Below are positions 24,050 to 35,300 of a DNA stretch of 64,000 nt, one piece after another. The translations under genes and the position numbers were made by a program. How positions within the stretch are numbered: position 1 is the first letter of the stretch; each line of letters opens with the position of its first letter. Source of the DNA: Sabethes cyaneus (lineage: Eukaryota > Arthropoda > Insecta > Diptera > Culicidae); the NCBI RefSeq assembly GCF_943734655.1, contig NC_071355.1, positions 26,046,768-26,110,767 on the forward strand, read 5' to 3'. Under the pieces are notes generated by a model, which was given only the letters and a program-made list of their open reading frames with translations, had not been told where the DNA came from and searched no databases.

Positions 24050-25629
24050 ACTAGAGGAAGTTATATCGCTACTAATATAAATCATTACTTCACTGGAATT
24101 CTAAAGGAGAATGCCTTCAGAAGGCCTTCTCTTCGATTGATTTAGGCAAATAATGCAGTTAATCAGTAGCTCAACCAGATGCTGATTATTCTTCTGTAGT
24201 GAAATATCCGGTAAATGATTTTTCACAATTTTCTTTTACCATTTCACAACGGTTTGCTTTTTTCAGTCCTTTTCTTCTCCGGGTGTCACATTAACATGTT
24301 CCGATTTTTCCAGAATCAAAGCAATAACCTTTTCACACTGTCACAAACCGTATATCTAAAACGATCCCATTTTGCTGCCGGAAACTTGCGCTGCCATTTG
24401 CCAAATCATGACGCTCTACAATAGAGCGCACCAAAGAGCACCGAACCTATTATTCCGATTCCTGTGGTTTCACGCGAGTCTTTTCGTGGAACTCGTGCGA
24501 TTGAAAAGTTTGTACGGTTTCTGCTGTGCTCATAAGTTCTCTGGCCGGGCATAGGTACCTACCTACTATACCACCGATCGGACAACATTCCAGTCTGATG
24601 TTGTACATTGCGGTGCTGCGAGTGGGAGGAGCAGCGTGACTTTTGTCGTACGTTTGGTTAAAGTTGAGAAATGCTTTATGATTCGGGAGGAAAACTTTTG
24701 CTGTGAAAGTGTTCGGCAAAGGGGGTTCGACGTTGTTGGAGACGAATCGGAGAAAATGTGATTCCATGCGTCTGTAAATGCGAAAAGTTTCTCCGAGCAG
24801 TCACAGTGCATTGCTTTGGCGCCGTTGCTGGCAGGGGTGGAGTTAATCAAAGCTTTTAACTTATTGAAAATAGTTTTGGATTTGAAGCGAACCTCAAAAG
24901 AGGATTAAAGTGGATTGAGGATAAAGTTTTCTTGCCCTGGCGTTGAAGCAGCTTCATGCTGTGCGGTGATCACTTTTCGTGTGGAATAAAATTTCAATCC
25001 GCCTGGGCAGATCGGGAATACCGGGAACGGATATCTGCGCGATATTAATAATTTAATTGATTTTCCTACCATCTTCCGGTTGCTATACACTTATTACCGC
25101 AATGTCATTCACCAGCAATTTTGCAGTTCCAGTACAGTTGAGCATTCCGACGGCTCGGAGTCGAAGTGTTTATGTCGTGACTTCGGCGCGGCGCCTTCCA
25201 TGAAGGATGAAGCCTCTGTTGCGGTGCTTTCATCGACACTAACCACGCTCTATTTAGCAGAGTAATTAATCAATTACTCAATCAGATGTAAATTAATAGC
25301 AGCGTGGTTGGTGGCAAAGACATTCATACGCATGGTTGTATTTTACGTCGGTTTACTGGGAATAAGCCATTCTGCTGTTAATTTGTGCGTCTTCGCGAGT
25401 TAGATCGAGCCATTGCACTTGCAGTTCTGCATTCGATGTGGTGTCGGTGGGTTGCTCGGAGGGTAATTAATATTTGCATAAACAGCGAATGAATGGCCGC
25501 AGAAGCCGATAGCGTCTGGCGAAAGTTCCTTAAGCACATGACACAAGCAAACGGGAACAGATTCTAATCAAATCGGGGTTTATCGGAAGTGTAAGAGGAA
25601 ATTATTTACGACTTCAATCAACGACGCGC
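24050..25629. other. no gene recognised downstream of the ABC transporter
   Basis: No clear coding exon or transposon end was found. Overlapping frames around 24450-24850 have no recognisable domain and lie antisense to each other. The region lies 3' of the ABC transporter gene and may be ordinary intergenic DNA. Confidence 0.4.
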
Positions 25630-25635
25630 TTTATT
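25630..25635 (-). terminator. candidate polyadenylation signal AATAAA
   Basis: The minus strand has AATAAA here, about 410 bp downstream of the ABC transporter stop codon at 26045. The spacing suits a fly 3' UTR. The hexamer is common in AT-rich DNA, so this is only a candidate. Confidence 0.3.
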
Positions 25636-26044
25636 ACTTCCGAGGAAGAATCGTGCAATAATGATTCACACCGTCTCCCTTCAATGATTTTACATATTAC
25701 TAGAGGGCGCTCCATTGAGCGCAGTTTGGTAACGAGAACAAGGTGTTCTTTACTAGCCCATCACAAAGAAGTTATTTGAAAAGTAATCAATCTAATCTAC
25801 GATCAGAGAGAGAGTTGGTGTCTATAAATTAGATGCCCGGTTGGGTTATATACACTGAATTGTTTGTCCTATCTTACAACATAAGAAAAAAAATGTAAAC
25901 ATTACCATCAGTCCTCTCCTCACTGTAGTATACATTTTTGAATCTAACTAACACAATAAAAAATTCGCCACTTTCTTATTCTTAACTAGTACCGTACAAA
26001 CTAGATTCTAGAAAAAGCCTTCAACTGTCATAAAATACACAGGC

Positions 26045-26346
26045 TTAGCCTTTCTTGAATTTGAGCAACAGTATACTAATGGCTAGAAAGATCACAATCC
26101 ACGTGCCGGTGGATGCGAACCCAATGTACACGTTAGGGTTCTCGATGTGCCACCCACGTTGCAGCATAGAGCGGAGCGATTCGGTAGATTTGGTCAGCGG
26201 TAAGAAAACGGAGAAAATTTTCACCAACGGATGCATCCCTTCGATTGGCCAAATGATACCGCACAGCATCACAATGGGCAGGAAGCTTCCCATCGCCAGG
26301 TAGGTGGCTGAGCGTTCGTTGTCGCAGGAACAGGACACAACAAATC
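26045..26346 (-). CDS. ABC transporter exon 7 (C-terminus, spans 5-6, stop)
   Basis: A 302-nt coding part. It encodes FVVSCSCDNERSATYLAMGS, a span through FLPIVMLCGIIWPIEGM, the loop LPLTKSTESLRSMLQRGW, and the last span in WIVIFLAISILLLKFKKG, followed by TAA. The basic KFKKG tail is cytosolic by the usual topology. Confidence 0.92.
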
Positions 26347-29300
26347 CTACGGAAAGCAAAATCGTCACATTAGATTGGTAAAATTTGACTGGAACTATTC
26401 ATCATTTACCGAAGCACATCCCGCACAGGCCAGTCAGGATGGTCAGCAGAACGACCCACACTATTTCACCTCGGTTGGTAATGTCGAACACGTAAAAGCT
26501 AAACAGGATAACCAGTGTGGTCTGACCACACATCACTAGGAATTGGGTCGTCACGTGGGAGAACAGGATCTCCACTCCGGTGATGCCGGATACCAAACAC
26601 CTCTCCAGGATGCCTTCATTACGTTCGATTAACATCGCTCCGGAGGTCAACGCCACCGAGAGGAAAAATATGATGCTGTAAAAATGTGGGATCGTTATTA
26701 TATTTTTTTCAGATTCAGTGGAAAATTGGTAGGAAGAAAGCTTACGTTAGAATTACTCCAGGTGCTGCGAAATCGGTAAAGTTTGGCGTTCGTTCACCGT
26801 AGACCGGTTGATTCCACTGGATCGGTAACCGTCCGTTCGAGGGGTTCACATCGCAGTCCGTGAGGATGCTTTCGATGAATGAGAAGTATGCATACTGGAT
26901 ATCCCGATATAAAAGCGTTCCGATCTGTTGATCTGTTGGGTGAGAACATATCTATCATTTGAGCTGTTCACGGTAGGTTTGAATATTGTGACACTAATCT
27001 GAACTAATCTAGTGCGCTCCGAAAACTGAACAGTTTTTTCATACAATCGGATATGTAATCTGTCAAACTTCCATCAAATTCCTGAAAAGCTCGTTAAAAT
27101 AGTTTTAATACGGTCTTAAAGTTCTTAAAATCAATTCAGTGGTTCAAAATTATGAATTTACTTACTTTACAACCCCTACGTAGAAAGGGGCCTAAGTACA
27201 AAAAATCGACACACTTTTTAACTTCGAAGTATCTTTTTTTATGGAATTGTTGTTGTTGCATGTCAATAAATGTTTCCTAAATAATCTTATCAAAGTTTTA
27301 CTACGTAACTTTTGACCAATAAGACCGATTCCTACGGAATTTAGCAGATATATTCGGAGCGCTCTTCTCGTTTGATAGAAATACCATTGAAATGGGTAGT
27401 ATAAATTAAGTCGGTTAAAATCAAATAAAATTGTAATTTTAAGAAAGTACGAAATGTTGCAAATTACATACGCAATACTTCAATCTCAGTAAACGTTGTC
27501 GAAAAATTGCAACACTGGATCTTGCAATGCTTGTTTGTTACTTTGCTTTTTGCTCCTTTCATTGAAAGACATAACCCATTGCCGACTTAATTGATATAGG
27601 AAAACTCTAAATATAAAGGAAATGGTAAACATTATTAAATGAAAAGAAATGGTTCGGTATGACCATTAGTAAATAAAAAAGGCCATTAGCAAACAAAATG
27701 ATTCTATATAGCATCAAATTGAATGGTTCGGTACGACCATAGAAAAAATGATTTAGGTACGATCATCGTTGGATAAAGTTGGATATGGTGCAGTACGACA
27801 AATAAAATGGTTCGGTACCACCATTGTTAAATGAAAGAAATGGTTTGGTACGACCATTGCACAGTGCGAATTTTTTTTCGAAAAAAAGTCCTTAATATCT
27901 CAAAATGCCGCTGGGCTAGAATTAATCTTTTGATGCCAAAAGACAGAAATATGGAGATTCAAATAGTGCGATGCTTGTTTACGGCACGCATTTATTTTCA
28001 GCAGGTTTTGCCAAAAGAAGGGCATTTTACCGTACTTTTCTCGTCATAGAGAGATATAAAAGTCCATATCTTCAGATTCCTCTGAGATAAAATTGATCTT
28101 TTTTCGCCATAAATAAACTACCTCAAAGGAATCCGACGACATGGTATTTGTTCAGGCAACATGGTTGTTTCTTGTTGTTTTCGTGAAATAAACGTCATTT
28201 ACCCTAGTTTTATTAATGACTAGCTGACCCGACAAACTTCGTATTGCCACAAAATAACCTGTGTTGTACATAAATCATGAATCTTGGATGATCTTTGTCA
28301 CAATCTCGAGTTTTGCAAGTTTCTGAGGAGTTCAACCTTAGATGATTCATTTTGGCAGTTACGTAACTATGAAAGCATCCCAGGTAATTAATAAGCATCA
28401 CCAATGCTATTTAAATGTAGGCCAATAAGCATTAAAGTCGCCTTAAATGCTAAGTAAATGCTATTTTGGCAAAATATACAGCTACTTTACTGATAACCTT
28501 CTTATAGTGCTGACAATGCTAATTTACAGCTAATTACCGACACGAAGAATTTGAATACAATTTTAGATGCCAATTTACAACACCTATGCAGTCAAAAACA
28601 TAATATACAACAACGTGCAGTATAAAATGCCAGATACGCTGATTTGCTGCTTATGTTAATGCTTATTAGTTACCAGGAATGGGTAGTTTAATATACAAAT
28701 TATACAGTAAAGTAGAAAACAACTCCCCTGTCCCCTCATTGCATAGCCAGAAAGCGGATAGTAATATTCACCATGATTGTACAACATTTCGCCGAATATC
28801 ATTTTGCGAAAAACCTTAAGTGGAATGTACCATTTCACGGAAAACTTTTTTGTGGAAAGTCCCATTTCGCGATCCTCTCCTTACTCGCTGTCGCTCGTTC
28901 CAGGAAACCCAGGTAGACCTAGGAAAACATATAAACCTAGACAGTAGTGATTTCTGCGGGGAGTTGCCTCCCCCCAGTGGGCGGCGCTTCCGACGGCGGG
29001 TCACCGGCAACACTCGCGGCCGTCTCGTCCTGAATGATCTAGTGTTACTATAGATAGCTTTTGTGGTCTTGTTATTGACTAATGTTTTATGGAAGAGTCT
29101 CGAATTTCTAGAGTTCGATTAGTTTTTGAGTTTCGCAAAAAAATCTGTTTTATTTGTATGAGAGTCCATATCCCCCTACCACAGGGGTGAGAGGTCTCTA
29201 ACGATCATAAAATAAATTCAAGACTCAAAAATCTCCCACATGCCAAATTTGGTTCCATTTGCTTGATTAGTACTCAAATTATAAGGAAATTTGTATTTCA

Positions 29301-32300
29301 TTTGTATAGCAGCCCCCCTCTTAAAAGAGGAAGGGGTCGTAATTCACCATAGAAAAAAATCTTGCCTCCAAAACCGCTTACATGTCAAATTTGGTTTCAT
29401 TTGCTTGATTAGTTCTTGAGTTATGAGGAAATTTGTTTTTCATTTGCATAGGAGCCCCCCCTCCTAAAGTGGGGAGGTGTCCTAATTCACCATAGAAAAT
29501 ATTTTTGCCTCCAAAAACCTCCGCTTGCCAAATTTGGTTCTATGTGCTGGATTAGTTTTCGAGTTATGAGGAAATTTGTATTTCATTTGTATAGGAGCCC
29601 CCCCTCCTAACGTGGGTAGGGATCCTAATTCATCATAAAAAAAATTCTTGCCTCAAAAAACACTCACATGCCAAATTTGGTTCCATTTGCTGGATTGGTT
29701 CTCGAGTTATGAGGAAAGTTGTATTTCATTTGTATAGGAGCCCCCCTCCTAAAGTGGGGAGGGGCCCTAATTCACCATAGAAAATATTGTTGCCCTCGAA
29801 AAGTTTCACATGCCAAATTTTGTTCCGTTTGCTTGATTAGTTCTCGAGTTATGAGGAAATTTGCATTTCATTTGTATAGGAGCCCCCCCCCTCCTAAAGT
29901 GGGGAGGGGTCCCAATTCATCATAGAAAGAAAATTTGTCTCCAAAAACACCCACATGCCAAATTTGGTTCCATTTGCTTGATTAGTTCTCGAGTTATGAG
30001 GAAATTTGTATTTCGTTTCTATAGGAGCCCCCCCCTCTTAAAGTGGGGAGGGGTCCTAATTCACCATAGAAAATATTCTTGTCCTCGAAAACACCCACAT
30101 GCCAAATTTTGTTCCATTTGCTTGATTAGTTCTCGAGTTATGAGGAAATTTGTATTTCATTTGTATGGAAGCCCCCCTCTTAAAGGGGAGGGGAGTCATA
30201 AGTCCCCTTCTAAAGAGGGGAGGGGTCCCAATTTACCATAGAATAATTTCTTGTCACCAAACACACCCACATGCCAAATTTTGTTCTATTTGCTTGATTT
30301 GTTCTCGAGTTATGCAGAAATTTGTGTTTCATTTGTATGGGAGCCCCCCCTCTTAGTGGGGGGAGGGGTCTCTAACTATCACTAAAACCTTTCCTGGCCC
30401 CAAAAACCTCTACATGCAAATTTTCACGCCGATTGGTTCAGTAGTTTTTGATTCTATAAGGAACATCCCGACAGACAGACAGACAGACAGACAGACAGAA
30501 ATCCATTTTTATATAGTAGAAGATTATCAATAAAAGAGAATATCTCCGGATTCCACAATCCGCAATTAAATAGCCTGCCATCGGAATCTACATAAAGTTA
30601 GCTTTCTTGTGGCGAAAAACGAACAGTTTTATTCCAGCGCGTTCCAGAGTTATTGATCAATATATCTCTGTACTCCTAAAAAAGTTCAATATCAACGCCC
30701 GATGGTGGTACCAAGACTGATATAGCCACACGGATCAGGAAGGCCAGGGGTGCCTTTGCAGGTCTGCGAAACATTTGGCGCTCAAACCAGATCACTCTAC
30801 GTACGAAAACCCGAATCTTTAATTCAAACGTTAAATCGGTACTGCTGTATGCCTGCGAAACGTGGTGCGTCTCAGCGGAGACTACGCAAAAACTGCAGGT
30901 ATTCATTAACCGGTGCTTGCGATACATTATTCGTGCCTGGTGGCCTGATAATTGGATATCCAATGAGGAACTCCATCGTCGGTGTCATCAACGGCCGATA
31001 GCCACAGAAATTCGTGATCTTAGGTGGAAGTGGATCGGACACACCTTGAGGAAAGGAGCGAACGAGGTTTGCAGAGCAGCACTCGACTGGAATCCACAAG
31101 GACAGCGTAGAAGAGGCAGACCCAGAGGCTCATGGCGACGGAGCTTAGCCAACGACATCCGGGCTGTAGACGAGAACCTGTCCTGGCGACAGGTAAAAGC
31201 CATGGCGGGTAACCGTCAGCAGTGGAGATCTCTGATTTCATCCCTTTGTTCTGCCGGACTGGCGGACATGGACACATAACTCCTAAAAAAGTAGGGTAAA
31301 ATGCCCTTCTTGTGACAAAAACTGCTAGAAATAAATGCGTGCCGTAAACAAGTATCACACCACTGGAATTCCCTTAAAATATCTTTTTTTTTTGGCACCA
31401 AAAGATTGGCCCTAGCCCAGCGGCATTTTGAGATATAGAGATTAAGGACTTGTTTTCGAAAAAAAATCGCCACTGTGTATTGGCACACAAAAAAGGAATA
31501 GTTCGGTACGACCATTGGTAAACAAAATGGATCGAAGTAGCATTAAATTGAATGGTTCAGTACGACCCTAGAATAAATGATTTAGGTACGATCATTGTTG
31601 GATGAAGTATATGGTTCGGTAGGACCATAGACAGATGAAATAGTTCAGTATGACCATTATGTTAAGGAAAGAAATGGTTCGGTACGACCCTGCCAATGTG
31701 ATAAAGAGGTTTTATAGAGCATTTATTGAATTGGCTTCGGAACGATCATGATTAAATAACAAATACACAATACAAATACAAATATGGTGGTCGTTGTTCA
31801 TGCATATGAATAACACTAGCGCCAGCCCGCGTGCGTTGCCACGCGTCTATTTGACAGCGAGCCGGTGGTGCTCAGTAAAATTTTCTGTAGCTTCGACGAA
31901 GAATCAGCTTCTGGTTGTGATAATCTAGATACACTATACCGGAGATGCCGGAACGTGTGACCGAAGCGCCTAGATGTACCTCTGGCGCTGGGTACAACTG
32001 CGTTACTGGTACTTGTTCTGACTGTATGAAGAAATGAAACCTGTAATTCAGGCACATAATGCTGCTTCTCACGCGGTGACAGGGTTTGCTACCGAGAAGG
32101 TCATGCGGACCGCTGTTCGGTCGGGAAGTACCGTATTACGCCAAAAGAGCGCTCAACGAGAGGGATCGAGAAATGAAGCTTGTGTCTTTCAACGGAATTT
32201 TTCTTACCTTTGTGCACCTGATGAAAAGACTCACACAGTATAAACAATGCACTTTGAACTTTCTCCATGCAAATTTTCAGTTGATTTAACCCAACAGTTC

Positions 32301-35300
32301 AAAAGTTAATGCAATTTGACTGTATTGCAATTTTACCGTGGATACCCTTTAGCACTAGAGTGCCAGTCTCAAGCGAAAGGAGACTTGAGAGAAGAGAAGA
32401 GATGTGGGGGTTGAGTACCTATGGAACAGAATATTACATTTCCTTATTCCAGTATCGAAACAAACATCACGCAACACACTCTCGGTACCGGTACGCTGTG
32501 CTATCGTCGCAACGTACTGCTCGAACGGTTTGGTGCATCATCGTGTCGGCAAATACAGCGATGATCGCTAAGCGAAGCCAGCCGTTCGTTGTCGGTCGAT
32601 AAGTATAGTCTTAGGCGTTTCTTTATGCCAGGTGAAATCTGGTTTGCACAGTTACAAGCATCAAATCAGCTATGAATACAACCGAACACGAGCAGAAGGC
32701 TAGAGTCGAGACGGCTGAGAATGCACCGAGTGGAGTTACGAAGAAGTGAGCTGCCGAAGTTCCAGAGACGCTGAGAGAACGGCCAGACTTCAATTCACGT
32801 TCAAATAAGAGGAAAACAGAAACGCCTGGTTAAGAAGAGGAACAAAAGAAGGTGAAGAACTACGAAGAAGAGATTCTGCACCAGGGCGATGGCGTCCTGT
32901 CGTAAGTCAGAGGGACAAGCAGAAGCAAAAGAAGTAAACGCGATGCTCTGGTTGCTGAAGCCAGTGCCAACGTTTCATAGGCAGTGATCAGTGATCCCTC
33001 AAAAAGTACGGTAAGCTCCGTAGCTGGAGGAGCTTGCTGAAAAAGTAGTGAGGACTAGGCGGACCCAAAAGGAAGCGATGCGTTTCGAGCTGCAAAAGGA
33101 TCCATTGGTTAACAATACAGTCTTTAAGAAGGTTTTTGTCAAGGTGTTGGGGAATGAAGCGAACGTGAAAGCGCTCTTCCAAGAAATCACAATCGAGTGT
33201 AGGGATCTGGGCGAAATCACAACACAGCAGGAGCTGAGAACTGCGATGAAGACCCAGTGCGAACTGGATGATGCACCAATTGTAATTCGGCTGAGGAAGG
33301 GTTCCGAGTATGTACGAAGGTTTTGTGATTGTCAAAATCAACGGGTTCTTCGTATGCAACTGTTCCCAATCAACAATGTAAGTTTTATTGTACTCTTATG
33401 GTGGTCTTCAAAACCAATTTTGATCTTAATTGCCATCATAAGAGTGTAATAAAACCCAAATTGTTACTTGGGTTACGTACCCCCAAGATGGACTATAGAG
33501 CAGTTTCACCAGGTGCTGGATGCGTTGGCCGAGGAACTCAGCAAACGAAGGCCAATTATCATTGGTGGAGACTTCAACATTTGGGCTATGGAGTGGGTAG
33601 TAGAGATGGTCGGGTATGAAAATTTGAATACCCGAACCCGACCCGTACCCGATTAAAAAAAAAATTAAAAACCCGTGCCCGACCCGAACCCGCAAGTTTA
33701 TTATTTTTGATACCCGAACCCGACCGCAACCCGTCGGGTACGGGACGGGCCCGGGTACCCGACCATCTTTAGTGTTAAAAACTTGGAGCTATCGACTGTT
33801 GAAGATTCACGAATTTGAAGTTCTAACCCCTTGAAAAAGATGTCAAATACATCGCAACGTCGGGCATAGAAAAAATAAAGTGTCGTTTTGCTGTGCCAAT
33901 TGACTGTCCAGCCGAAAAAAAACAAATTTAGTGTTAAATGTGGTTAATAGAGATACCCGACCCGACCCGTACCCGGTTTCAAAAACAAAAATTAAGAACC
34001 CGTACCCGACCCGAACCCGCAAACTATTTTTTTCAATACCCGAACGCGACCCGAACCCGGCGGGTACGGGTACGGGTGCGGGTTTCGGGCAAATTTTCCG
34101 CTACCCGACCATCTCTAGTGGGTAGCCCAGGCTTGATACCGAACATGAACTTAATGGTCTCTGAAGTATAACAATACTGGTAGACGACGACCTTTGACAA
34201 GGGTCTTTCGTTGAGTTACTCCAGGAGGACATTGGAAGATCGATCCTGAATGCGCACGAGTTGACGGAAACGTTGGCGAGGACATGTGATGGTATCATGC
34301 CGAGAAAAATGGAGCCACGAAACAACCGGCGTGGCAAGGCAGCCATACAAGCGTTCCCGGATATGTTCAGGGCAGTGGTACAGAAATGCCTAGAAGATGG
34401 TAGCTCCAGGTAGATCCAGAAGCTAGTGCTGTTGTTGAAGCCAGGAAAGCCCACGGTGGATCCAGGGTCATGCAGGCCGATATGTCCGCTGGATACATGC
34501 GGAAAACTCCTGGAGTGGATAATCTTGAACAGAGTTACGAGGCATACAGAAGGTGAACACGGTCTGTCAAACATGCAACTCGGGTTCCGAAAAGACAAGT
34601 CCACGATGGATGGTATTCGGAGCAGTGGTAGTGCGAGCCGAGAAGACGTTCAAAGAAGCAAAGAGGAGATCGTTTTTGCCGTTGTAACGATCGATGTAAC
34701 GATCGTTGTAACTGGCACTATTAAGCCAGTTGGAAGGCCATTGCCGAGTCGCTGCATAAAATGCACGTCCCGGGATATCTATGGAGAATTCTGAGGAGAT
34801 ATTTCAGGAATCGGGTGCTTGTTTACAAGACCACCAAAGAACGTAAGACGATGATTTTATCTCGGGAGTTTCACAAGGCTCCATCTTTGGCCCAACGCTT
34901 TGGAATGGAATGTACTACTGTGAACTATCTTTGAAGCTACCCAGAGGTGCAGTGATCGTCGACTTTGCCGATACCGATGAGTGACGGACAACCAGAACAA
35001 AACAGTACCAAAATGTAAAAAAGAATTGATAAAAACCAATAAAAATATATTGGCAAGGGGAAGGGGAAAAATATATAATAGAAATTCCCCTAGATTTAAT
35101 CCTAGCTGTGAATTATTAATTTCCATATTCACACACAAAATAATCTATAGGTATTAGGCATTTACAAGCATTTTGCAAACGAATAAATAGTAAATTTCCT
35201 GGTACCTGGTATTCCTTATAAATTAATAAATTATATGTTTCAAAACTCTCAAACAAATGCTTACTTGACATATCCATGCTAACAATAACGCTGGACTTGT

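Larger units (their letters stand above)
28219..30517 (+). mobile_element. multi-unit retroposon-like repeat, copy A
   Basis: The head is ACTAGCTGACCCGACAAAC and the tail is a (GACA)n tract followed by GAAATCCATTTTTATATAG. Other copies lie at 39301-45872 (minus), 42628-43061, 54040-55030 and 61201-61758 (minus). Copy A holds about nine diverged units of roughly 140 bp at 29210-30430 and carries a 300-bp MITE at 28379-28678. The simple-repeat tail suggests a retroposon. Similar heads and tails are widespread in insects as far as I recall, but I cannot name the family. Confidence 0.72.
27648..31790. mobile_element. large inverted-repeat (foldback) element inside intron 4, split by later insertions
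   Basis: Two inverted arms, about 27648-28218 and 30518-31790, share several blocks: an ATTTTACCNTACTTTT block, a TTTTTCGCCA block, a GGCATTTTGAGATAT block and an outer array. The outer arrays consist of a near-palindromic 20-mer, AATGGTTCGGTACGACCATT, spaced tens of bases apart: near 27648, 27722, 27806 and 27839 on the left, and 31498, 31552, 31610, 31648 and 31674 on the right. A retroposon (28219-30517) sits at the centre and a truncated LINE (30686-31278) in the right arm. No transposase was seen. I infer a foldback-type DNA element. Confidence 0.6.
32650..34985 (+). pseudogene. R1-like LINE pseudogene (ORF1, endonuclease and RT pieces)
   Basis: In order: a Lys/Glu-rich ORF1 N-terminal part (32690-33000); ORF1 block ANVKALFQEITIECRDL with RTAMKTQCEL (33100-33310); an endonuclease piece with GYVPPRWTIEQFHQVLDALA and IIIGGDFNIWAMEW (33468-33600), whose GDFN is the conserved metal-binding Asp/Asn motif; an RT N-terminal piece with LLLKPGKPTVDPGSCRPI and GLSNMQLGFRKDKSTMDGIR (34190-34640); and decayed RT motifs to about 34985. 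Frameshifts, internal deletions and two insertions (33372-33466 and 33601-34117) break it. Gene order and motif style fit R1-clade elements of mosquitoes. It lies antisense within intron 4. Confidence 0.8.

Noticed and set aside
29719..30356. Overlapping frames translating to MYFICIGAP-like and ISSRVMRKFVFHLY-like peptides, also seen inverted at 39570
   Set aside because: They come from the noncoding 140-bp tandem units of the retroposon family and recur in every copy because the DNA repeats.
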